Shown: piece after piece, positions 1 to 4,257 of the stretch
Layout: each line of letters begins with the position of its first letter
Position numbering within the stretch: position 1 is the first letter of the stretch
Source: CAWKGC01 sp963849005
GTDB lineage: Bacteria > Pseudomonadota > Gammaproteobacteria > Burkholderiales > Usitatibacteraceae
Length of the DNA stretch: 7,138 bases
Assembly (NCBI GenBank): GCA_963849005.1
Contig: CAWKGC010000013.1
Location: 1 to 7,138 of the forward strand
Reading direction: 5' to 3'
Position numbers and translations under genes: made by a program
Notes under the pieces: model-generated
What the model was told of the DNA's origin: nothing
The model's input: only the letters and a program-made list of their open reading frames with translations
The model's database searches: none

Positions 1-89
1 TGGAGAACACCATGTCACGGGACTCGGATCGTCAAGGCGCAACCCGGTTTGCCGAAATGATCCGAAGGCCGCGCGGCAGCAGTGCTGCT

Positions 90-240
90 TCAGGGAGACG
101 AGATTTCTGCGGGTTTGCGCATCTCTTCGGGAGCAGGACGCAAAAGGTCCGCCATTTCTTCCACGGCCTGGAAGACGCTCTTCGAAGGTCAGCGGCGGCG
201 CACGCCGAAGTTGTCCGCGCACGTTGCCTTCGTAAGTCAC
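90..240 (-). pseudogene. Decayed small companion ORF of the nucleotidyltransferase relic
   Basis: A short minus-strand reading begins at a possible GTG (240-238) and gives TYEGNVRGQLRR, then LTFEERL. One frameshift later it continues as QAVEEMADLLRPAPEEM and ends at a TGA at 92-90. The total of 151 bases is not a multiple of three, in line with one net frameshift. As far as I recall, small proteins with a similar pattern (T[FWY]-GN-R-QLR, then a leucine-rich 'ERL-LEEM' helix) sit next to MNT/AbiEii-like nucleotidyltransferase genes in many bacteria and may be their partner. Here the reading starts 15 bases after the end of the nucleotidyltransferase relic, on the same strand. The function of the intact protein is not known to me. 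That it is broken is read from the sequence; the family link is inference from motif memory. Confidence 0.5.
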
Positions 241-254
241 GTCTCCCAGTGTTC

Positions 255-794
255 TCAGGACGTTCGCCGCTGCAGTTCCGCTCCTGCCGTCGTCGTACGG
301 TCTCCGAGCCGTTCGATGTCGACGATGGCGTGCAGCGAGGCTCGAGCACCGCTTCATGTCGATCAAGGTCGGGATCGAAACGAAGAGCGCGTTCTGACCT
401 GGCGAAAGCATGCCCTGCAACGCGTTCGCATTCTCGCGATCGAAGTCGAAGGGCTCGGTGATGAAGATGTCCACCGCCATCAGCTTGTGTAAGATCACTA
501 TCGAAGTCGGGACCTCCGTCGCCCCTTCCTTTCAATGAGCTCCGCCGGGGGTCGGGTCTGCCACCTGCTCGACGCTCACCGGGACCATCAGCGAGAGTAA
601 CCGATGACGCGGGCACCGTCGAAGGCAGCCAGAATGTCGAACCGAGACGAGCTCCGCGACAAGATCAGCGAACGTCGTTGGTGACCCGCAGGTAGCGGTG
701 CACCGTTCCACCGCAGAACCACCCCGGCGACGAGGTCGCGCCGCTCCGGAACCGTCAAGGGCCGCGACAATGGCGTCGGATGTCGCGGCTTCAT
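255..794 (-). pseudogene. Decayed MNT/AbiEii-like nucleotidyltransferase gene with several frameshifts
   Basis: No single frame is open, but stitching minus-strand frames gives successive pieces of a small nucleotidyltransferase. These are: ERRDLVAG (about 730-750), VHRYLRVTNDV (703-671, the usual block around the metal-binding aspartates), FDILAAFDGARVIGYS (about 592-640), MVPVSVEQVADP (about 555-590), MAVDIFITEPFDFDREN (from 480 down), LFVSIPTLIDMKR (to 349) and, in another frame, DIERLGD (320-300). The reading ends at TGA 257-255. Stops fall inside the stitched path, for example the TGA at 534-532, and the second catalytic aspartate of the expected DVDL block reads as Arg then stop. The span of about 180 codons matches the size of intact relatives (nucleotidyl transferase AbiEii/DUF6036-like, often toxin or defence linked). 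The gene is non-functional as read. The exact family name is less certain than the fold. Confidence 0.62.
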
Positions 795-828
795 GCCGGC
801 ATTATCCCCGCTCCGCCCGGACCAGGGC

Positions 829-852
829 AAAACGGCGCCCGCAGGCGCCGTT
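829..852 (-). terminator. Rho-independent terminator of the kbp-like gene
   Basis: A perfect 9-bp inverted repeat (AACGGCGCC at 831-839, GGCGCCGTT at 844-852) has a 4-nt loop. Read on the minus strand it is followed by a short T run formed by the As at 829-832. It lies 22 bases past the stop codon of the minus-strand gene at 874-1380, so it fits as that gene's terminator. The T run is short, as is common in GC-rich genomes. Confidence 0.75.
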
Positions 853-873
853 CCTGGCAATGGCCCGGGAGGA

Positions 874-1380
874 TCAGAGCGGCGGAATGCGCAGCACCTG
901 CCCCGGGTAGATCTTGTCGGGATGGGTGAGCATCGGCTTGTTGGCCTCGAAGATCACCATGTACTTGTTGGCGTCGCCGTAGTTCACCTTCGAGATCTTC
1001 GAGAGCGTGTCGCCGCTCACCACCGTGTAGTACACCGCCTCGGGCTCGCAGGCGTCGACCGACATGCCGTCGTCCACTTTCACGACGCCGGCGACGTTGC
1101 CGCAGCACAGCACGATCTTCTCGCGGGTGGCCTGGTCGGGCGCGGTGCCGAATACGCTTACCGTCCCCGTCGCGCCATCGAAGGCGACCGCGAGCGATTC
1201 CGCGTCGAGGTTCTGCGCGTGGATGTAGGCGACGATCGCCTCTCCTGCCTTGCCGTTCAGTTCCTCGACCTTCGCCTTCGCCGCCGCGTCGCCTGTATCG
1301 GCCTTGGCAGCGGTTTGCTCGACTTCCTTGTGGCCGAAGAGTTTCTGGCCGGCTTCCTTGATGAACGAGATGAGACTCAT
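874..1380 (-). CDS. kbp: BON and LysM domain protein, Kbp/YgaU type
   Basis: This 168-residue protein closely resembles E. coli Kbp (YgaU, 149 aa), a small potassium-binding protein with an N-terminal BON domain and a C-terminal LysM domain. The start MSLISFIKEAGQKLFG matches the family's conserved first helix. The BON domain is at about 43-108, with GNVAGVVKVDD near its end. The LysM domain is at about 117-165, with YYTVVSGDTLSKIS, then YG, IFEANKPML and PDKIYPGQVLRIP. No signal peptide is visible, as in the E. coli protein, so it is probably cytoplasmic despite the LysM domain. Compared with E. coli it has a longer Ala/Lys-rich linker at about 18-42. The ATG at 1380 is chosen because TTGGAGG sits just upstream and the N-terminus matches the family. 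The frame stays open upstream to 1599, but that part only translates the repeat hairpin. The gene is single, divergent from the next operon, and has its own terminator. Potassium binding is inferred from the family. Confidence 0.9.
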   Translation of the reverse strand: MSLISFIKEAGQKLFGHKEVEQTAAKADTGDAAAKAKVEELNGKAGEAIVAYIHAQNLDAESLAVAFDGATGTVSVFGTAPDQATREKIVLCCGNVAGVVKVDDGMSVDACEPEAVYYTVVSGDTLSKISKVNYGDANKYMVIFEANKPMLTHPDKIYPGQVLRIPPL

Positions 1381-1400
1381 GTTGCCTCCAATGGGAAAGG

Positions 1401-1415
1401 CCTGCGCAGCGCAGG
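1401..1415 (-). other. Short palindrome in the kbp leader
   Basis: CCTGCGC-A-GCGCAGG is a perfect palindrome 20 bases upstream of the kbp-like start codon. It lies between a possible -10 element (TAAAAT on the minus strand, 1429-1424) and the GGAGG ribosome binding site at about 1385-1389. In the mRNA it would fold into a small leader stem. I see no convincing -35 partner for the -10, so the promoter remains tentative. Confidence 0.3.
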
Positions 1416-1477
1416 TTGGCTCCATTTTACCCAAGCCGGGTGACAGTCGCGGAAACGGGAAATGGGGACTCGGGAAC

Positions 1478-1561
1478 GTGGGAAATCGGGTCGGAGTGCA
1501 TTTCGCGGCCAGCGATCGCTGCGCGCCTGGCCGGAAATGTACTCTGACCCCATTTCCCATA
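1478..1561. repeat. REPIN-like long hairpin carrying two inverted GGGTCAGAGTACATTT motifs
   Basis: The left arm (about 1478-1511) and the right arm (about 1528-1561) are imperfect inverted repeats of about 34 bases around a 16-base centre. Left core: GGGTCGGAGTGCATTTC (1488-1504). Right core on the minus strand: GGGGTCAGAGTACATTTCC (1551-1533). Both arms also carry GGGAAAT on the outer side and GGCCA (TGGCC) on the inner side. Paired inverted short repeats of this layout are called REPINs, and some REP families are mobilised by RAYT transposases. No transposase is in this window. A further GGGAAATGGGGAC at 1458-1470 looks like a decayed extra piece of the same element. The hairpin is seen directly; the REP assignment is inference. 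Confidence 0.7.
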
Positions 1562-1578
1562 CCCGATTGCCGTTCCGC

Positions 1579-1584
1579 TTGACA
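1579..1584 (+). promoter_or_regulatory. Possible -35 box of the arsR-type operon
   Basis: TTGACA, a perfect sigma-70 -35 hexamer, lies 50 bases upstream of the ArsR-type start codon and directly upstream of the inverted repeat at 1600-1615. No good -10 is found at a 16-18 base spacing, so this is a weak call. Confidence 0.3.
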
Positions 1585-1599
1585 AGCGCCGCTCATCAT

Positions 1600-1615
1600 G
1601 TCACCTTATGGTGAC
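1600..1615. promoter_or_regulatory. Candidate operator: GTCACC-TTAT-GGTGAC
   Basis: A perfect 6-bp inverted repeat with a 4-base spacer ends 19 bases before the start codon of the ArsR-type regulator. Dimeric winged-helix repressors of this family bind short dyads that overlap their own promoters, so this is the natural candidate for autorepression of the operon. The dyad is seen directly; its use as an operator is inference. Confidence 0.5.
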
Positions 1616-1634
1616 CTATTGACGAGCAAGCCCG

Positions 1635-1997
1635 ATGAAAAGCGACGAAATGGATGCCGTGTTCCAGGCGCTCGCCTCCGAGGCGCGGCGGCGCATCCTC
1701 GACATCGTCAAGCTCGAGCCCGGCTGCAACGTGAACCGCGTCTGCGAACACTTCGACATCGGTCGCATCGCCGTGATGAAGCACCTGACCGTGCTGGAGA
1801 ACGCGCAGTTGCTGGTCACCGAGAAGGTCGGCCGCGAGAGATTGCTGTGGTTCAACCCGGTGCCCGTGCACCTGATCTACGACCGCTGGACGACGGAGTT
1901 CAGCGCGTATTGGGCGGGGCAGCTCGCCCGTGCCAAGTACCGCATCGAGAAGGCACCCATTCCCATCAGGAAAAAAGGAGGAGCGAAACATGGCTGA
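1635..1997 (+). CDS. ArsR-family winged-helix transcriptional regulator
   Basis: This 120-residue protein has the size and layout of an ArsR/SmtB-type repressor. An N-terminal helix, MDAVFQALASEARRRILDIV, carries the hallmark 'LA-E-RR-IL' (about 6-25). The helix-turn-helix follows with VNRVCEHFDIGRIAVMKHL (about 33-51), where IAVMKHL replaces the usual VS-HL of the recognition helix. The wing is at about 61-73 (VTEKVGRERLLWF). There is no CxC metal-binding motif; the only Cys residues are 31 and 37. It therefore probably does not sense metal, and belongs to the branch usually paired with AHSA1/SRPBCC proteins. The C-terminal helix with W85 and Y92-W93 is typical of that branch. The ATG at 1635 has only a weak upstream GAG. 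Its last 8 bases overlap the next gene, showing tight coupling. The dyad at 1600-1615 may be its own operator. Confidence 0.88.
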   Translation: MKSDEMDAVFQALASEARRRILDIVKLEPGCNVNRVCEHFDIGRIAVMKHLTVLENAQLLVTEKVGRERLLWFNPVPVHLIYDRWTTEFSAYWAGQLARAKYRIEKAPIPIRKKGGAKHG

Positions 1998-2520
1998 AGC
2001 CCAGGACGCCACGCGCGCCGTTTTCAAGATCACGATCAAGGGCGCAATCGAGAAGATCTTCGAGGAGCTCACCCGCACCGACGGCCTGCAGGGCGCTGTC
2101 TTCAACGCGCGGCTCACCCTGCCCGGCCCCGGTCTCGTCGCCGGCAAGAAAATGCAGATGCGCACCGGCAGCGGCAAGCACGCGATCGTCGTCGGCGACG
2201 TCGTCGAGTTCGACCCGCCGCGCCGCTTCGCGCACACCCACAAGTTCACGCAGCACAGCGATCCGCTCACCACCGTGACCTACGACCTGAAGCAAGTGGA
2301 AGGCGGCGTCGAGGTGACCCTCACCGTCGAGAACATCACCCCCGGCACCAAGACCGCGAACGAGATGGTCAAGGGCGGGCCGTTCATCCTCGGCAACCTG
2401 AAGGCGATCGTCGAGACGGGCCGGCCGCCCTTCGGCACGCGCGTCATGTACCGGATGTTCGACGTGCTCGAGTTCGTCCTGCCGGCGCGCACGAAATCCG
2501 AACACTGGCCCCTCCAGTAA
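1990..2520 (+). CDS. SRPBCC / AHSA1-domain protein
   Basis: This 176-residue protein has the START/Bet v1-like fold of the AHSA1 family, a hydrophobic-cavity fold used for ligand binding or chaperone-type roles. Visible signs are the first strand and helix (VFKITIKGAIEKIFEELT, 11-28), the motif VVEFDPPRRFAHTHKF (71-86), the strand LTTVTYDLKQVEGGVEVTLTVE (about 93-114), and the closing helix (PFILGNLKAIVETG, 131-144). A C-terminal extension (about 150-176) ends in SEHWPLQ. The start is fixed by a strong AAGGAGGAG at 1975-1983, inside the 3' end of the regulator gene, and the two genes overlap by 8 bases. Its ligand cannot be told from the sequence. Proteins of this type are commonly the direct partner of an ArsR repressor, as here. 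No signal peptide is seen, so it is cytoplasmic. Confidence 0.87.
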   Translation: MAEAQDATRAVFKITIKGAIEKIFEELTRTDGLQGAVFNARLTLPGPGLVAGKKMQMRTGSGKHAIVVGDVVEFDPPRRFAHTHKFTQHSDPLTTVTYDLKQVEGGVEVTLTVENITPGTKTANEMVKGGPFILGNLKAIVETGRPPFGTRVMYRMFDVLEFVLPARTKSEHWPLQ

Positions 2521-2522
2521 AC

Positions 2523-2567
2523 GGGGTCAGAGTACATTTTCCCGATAACCGGGTCAGAGTACATTTT
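2523..2567 (+). repeat. Two direct copies of the GGGTCAGAGTACATTTT motif, 27-bp period
   Basis: GGGGTCAGAGTACATTTT (2523-2540) and CGGGTCAGAGTACATTTT (2550-2567) lie head to tail, 27 bases apart, each preceded by AAC. They are the same motif as the arms of the hairpin at 1478-1561, but in direct orientation. They fill nearly all of the 62-base gap between the SRPBCC gene and the next gene, just ahead of its AGGAG ribosome binding site (2572-2576). Their presence inside an apparent operon suggests insertion of a mobile short repeat. Confidence 0.8.
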
Positions 2568-2582
2568 TTACAGGAGCGCCCC

Positions 2583-3146
2583 ATGGCAAAGACAGTCGAA
2601 GACGCCGTGCAGTCGATGATTGCCAACTTCGCGAAGAACACCGGCAAGCCGCTCGAGGCCTGGATCGCGATCGCGAAGAAGAGCGGTGCCGCGAAGCACG
2701 GCGAGATCGTGAAGTTCCTGAAGGACGAGCACGGCATCGGCCACGGCTTCGCCAACATGGTCGCGGCGAGGACACTCGCAGGCGAAGCCGGGCCCGCGTC
2801 CGGCGAAGATCTCGTGGCGGCGCAGTACGCGGGCACGAAGGCACCGCTGAAACCGATCTACGACAAGCTCGCCGCCGCCATCGGCAAGTTCGGCGCCGAC
2901 GTAGAGTTCTCGCCGAAGAAGACCTACGTGAGCCTGCGCCGCGCGAAGCAGTTCGCGTTGATCCAGCCCTCGACCACCGACCGCCTGGACGTGGGCATCA
3001 ACCTGAAGGGCGCGGCCGCAACCGCCCGGCTGGAGGCCTCAGGCAGCTTCAACGCCATGGTCAGCCATCGCGTGCGCGTGGCGTCCGCCAAGGACGTCGA
3101 CGCCGAGCTGGTCGGTTGGTTGCGCGAGGCGTACGAAAGGGCCTGA
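2583..3146 (+). CDS. DUF4287 and DUF5655 domain protein
   Basis: This 187-residue protein has two recognisable parts. The N-terminal DUF4287-like module (about 4-62) contains SMIANFAKNTGKPLEAWI, KHGEIVKFLKDEHGIGHG and FANMVA. The C-terminal DUF5655-like module (about 78-186) contains PIYDKLAAAIGKFG, VEFSPKKTYVSLRRAKQFA, IQPSTTDRLDVGINLKG and VSHRVRVASAKDVDAELVGWL. The biochemical role of both domains is unknown to me; DUF5655 modules occur as stand-alone or fused proteins that may bind nucleic acid or a small ligand. The ATG at 2583 follows AGGAG at 2572-2576 with good spacing. The gene lies 62 bases after the SRPBCC gene on the same strand, and this family is often found beside ArsR-SRPBCC pairs, so I place it in the same operon. 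It is probably cytoplasmic, with no membrane segment. Confidence 0.85.
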   Translation: MAKTVEDAVQSMIANFAKNTGKPLEAWIAIAKKSGAAKHGEIVKFLKDEHGIGHGFANMVAARTLAGEAGPASGEDLVAAQYAGTKAPLKPIYDKLAAAIGKFGADVEFSPKKTYVSLRRAKQFALIQPSTTDRLDVGINLKGAAATARLEASGSFNAMVSHRVRVASAKDVDAELVGWLREAYERA

Positions 3147-3170
3147 ATTATGGAAGCTCCGTTCTTGAAA

Positions 3171-3195
3171 GGGCGGAAGGCAGTCACTTCCGCCC
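3171..3195. repeat. Hairpin A, 9-bp stem, downstream of the DUF5655 gene
   Basis: GGGCGGAAG (3171-3179) and CTTCCGCCC (3187-3195) form a perfect 9-bp stem with a 7-base loop, 24 bases after the stop codon. Together with the following CTCGGGAG (to 3203) it makes a minus-strand copy of the repeat unit found throughout 3171-3528. It could also end the upstream transcript, but no T run follows on the plus strand. Confidence 0.65.
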
Positions 3196-3219
3196 CTCGG
3201 GAGTCGGGAGCGTTTGATA

Positions 3220-3290
3220 GGGCGTGGGGGTAGCACGTCCGGCGCTCGGGAGTCGGGTAACGAGCGCACGGACGAGCTACCCCCACGCCC
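3220..3290. repeat. Hairpin B: long inverted repeat, about 29-bp arms, 12-nt loop
   Basis: The left arm 3220-3248 pairs with the right arm 3261-3290. The outer 15 bp are perfect (GGGCGTGGGGGTAGC with GCTACCCCCACGCCC). The inner part has one bulge and a few mismatches. The loop is GGAGTCGGGTAA (3249-3260), the exact reverse complement of the loop of hairpin D at 3404-3415. The left arm is a minus-strand copy of the unit CTCCCGAG-N4-GGACGTG. The right arm is a plus-strand copy of a variant unit, CGAG-N5-GGACGAG. Confidence 0.8.
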
Positions 3291-3299
3291 CGGGGACAG

Positions 3300-3364
3300 C
3301 GGGGCGTGCGCCGGGATGCGTATCGCTGGCAGCGTCGCGTGCAGAAGGCTCGCCGCACGCCCCG
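3300..3364. repeat. Inverted repeat C, 11-bp arms
   Basis: CGGGGCGTGCG (3300-3310) and CGCACGCCCCG (3354-3364) are perfect inverted repeats separated by 43 bases. They lie exactly between hairpins B and D, which gives the whole cluster a roughly mirror-like layout. The central 43 bases match nothing else I can recognise. Confidence 0.5.
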
Positions 3365-3374
3365 GTCGTGCGCA

Positions 3375-3444
3375 GGGCGGGAGGCAGTCTCGTTCGCCCC
3401 TCGTTACCCGACTCCCGAGGGGCGGACGTGACTGCCTCCCGCCC
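3375..3444. repeat. Hairpin D: long inverted repeat, about 29-bp arms, 12-nt loop
   Basis: The left arm 3375-3403 pairs with the right arm 3416-3444. The outer 15 bp are perfect (GGGCGGGAGGCAGTC with GACTGCCTCCCGCCC), as are the inner bases CGCCCCTCG/CGAGGGGCG, with a few mismatches between. The loop TTACCCGACTCC (3404-3415) is the exact reverse complement of the loop of hairpin B. The right arm is a plus-strand copy of CTCCCGAG-N4-GGACGTG. The left arm is a minus-strand copy of the CGAG-N4-G[AG]ACGAG variant. The order of subtypes is the mirror of hairpin B. Confidence 0.8.
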
Positions 3445-3461
3445 ATCGTACGAATTTCACG

Positions 3462-3493
3462 CCGACTCCCGAGCGCCGGACGTGCTACCCCCA
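3462..3493 (+). repeat. Repeat copy E, 32-bp exact inverse of 3225-3256
   Basis: This 32-base stretch is the exact reverse complement of 3225-3256, the left arm and part of the loop of hairpin B. It carries the unit CTCCCGAG-CGCC-GGACGTG, followed by CTACCCCCA. Unlike B and D it has no paired partner arm beside it, so it is a solitary repeat copy. Confidence 0.75.
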
Positions 3494-3507
3494 TGCCCTT
3501 TCACCCG

Positions 3508-3528
3508 CTCCCGAGATGTGGACGTGAC
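3508..3528 (+). repeat. Degenerate repeat copy G
   Basis: CTCCCGAG-ATGT-GGACGTGAC is the fifth copy of the CTCCCGAG-N4-GGACGTG unit and the third on the plus strand. Its tail (CGGCC) differs from both tail types seen in the other copies, so it is either a third subtype or decayed. Confidence 0.55.
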
Positions 3529-3573
3529 CGGCCTGCGCGATCGTACGAAGGCGCGTCGTGGCGCACAATCGAT

Positions 3574-3601
3574 GGAACTCTTTCCCGTCCCCCGGCGAAC
3601 T
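3574..3601 (+). promoter_or_regulatory. Candidate ECF-type promoter of the sigma operon
   Basis: GGAACT (3574-3579) resembles the -35 box used by many ECF sigma factors (GGAAC core). With a 16-base spacer it is followed by CGAACT (3596-3601) as a possible -10. It sits directly after the repeat cluster and 18 bases before the annotated sigma-factor start, so the leader would be very short. Autoregulation is usual for this class. The -10 is not a strong match, so this is a candidate only. Confidence 0.35.
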
Positions 3602-3618
3602 AACGGGGAACGCGCCCC

Positions 3619-4257
3619 ATGGCGCCCTACGATTGCATGATGGACAACCCGGAACAGCCCGTCGAAGAAGTGCTGATGCGCGAAGTGGCGCAGGGCAGCG
3701 AGCTGGCCTTCACCTGGCTCTACCGCCGCCACCAGCTCGCCATCTACCGGTACGCGCGGCACATGTGCGGCTCGACCTCGGTCGCCGCCGACGTGACGCA
3801 GGAGACCTTCATCACGCTGCTCGACAAGGCGGGCAACTTCCGCGCCGGCGAGGGCAGCGTGTATTCGTATCTCTGCGGCATTGCCCGCAACGTGGTCATG
3901 CGCCACCTGCGCAAGAACGCGATCAACGCCTCGCGCGAAGTGAGCACGGAGGACCTGGACCACGTCGCCGTGGCCAAACTCGACCAGCACGGCGAGGGCG
4001 ATCCGCTCGACCAGATGCTCTCCCGCGAACGGGTCGACTGGCTGAAGGCCGCGCTCTTGAAGATCGGCGTGATCCACCGCGAGGTGATCGTGCTCTGCGA
4101 GCTCTCGGAAATGAGCTACGAGCAGGCGGCCGAAGTGATGGGCATCCCGGTGGGCACGGTGCGCTCGCGGCTTTCGCGCGCCAAGTCCGCCCTGTTCCAC
4201 GAGTTCAAGCGCGTCTCGCAGCTGGGTTCCGGCGCGGCGCAAGGAGTGAAAGCATGA
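3619..4257 (+). CDS. ECF-type RNA polymerase sigma factor
   Basis: This 212-residue protein has the two-domain layout of ECF (group 4) sigma factors. Region 2 is at about 27-99, with AFTWLYRRHQLAIYRYAR, DVTQETFITLL (58-68) and the region 2.3/2.4 stretch VYSYLCGIARNVVMRHLRK. A linker at about 100-135 follows. Region 4 is at about 136-197, with LLKIGVIHREVIVLCELSEM, YEQAAEVMGIPVGTVRSR and LSRAKSAL, the last giving the helix-turn-helix that reads the -35 box. The start is not certain: ATG 3619 has GGGGA about 10 bases upstream. ATG 3637 or 3640 (MMDNPEQP or MDNPEQP) would give a more typical N-terminus but lacks a ribosome binding site. The stop overlaps the next start as ATGA, so the two are translationally coupled. 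It is probably held inactive by the downstream membrane protein. The target genes are not known, apart from possible autoregulation. Confidence 0.92.
   Translation: MAPYDCMMDNPEQPVEEVLMREVAQGSELAFTWLYRRHQLAIYRYARHMCGSTSVAADVTQETFITLLDKAGNFRAGEGSVYSYLCGIARNVVMRHLRKNAINASREVSTEDLDHVAVAKLDQHGEGDPLDQMLSRERVDWLKAALLKIGVIHREVIVLCELSEMSYEQAAEVMGIPVGTVRSRLSRAKSALFHEFKRVSQLGSGAAQGVKA

Noticed and set aside
12..461. Open frames on the plus strand in the first 500 bases
   Set aside because: They are Arg/Ser-rich, lack motifs, and lie opposite the stitched nucleotidyltransferase relic, which explains the residual coding signal.
1381..1599. N-terminal extension of the kbp-like gene upstream of 1380
   Set aside because: The extra residues translate the REPIN-like hairpin, while the ATG at 1380 has GGAGG in front and matches the start of Kbp/YgaU proteins.
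3171..3530. CRISPR array
   Set aside because: The repeats are inverted as well as direct, unevenly spaced and palindromic over their full length, with no regular unique spacers and no cas genes.
3214..3640. Open frames across the palindrome cluster, with repeated Ser-Arg-Pro-rich peptides
   Set aside because: They are translations of the DNA repeats in both strands and several frames, without start signals; the hairpin structure explains the region better.
3457..4242. Long minus-strand open frame opposite the sigma factor
   Set aside because: The sigma factor on the plus strand has clear region 2 and region 4 motifs. The antisense frame runs into the repeat cluster and resembles no family.
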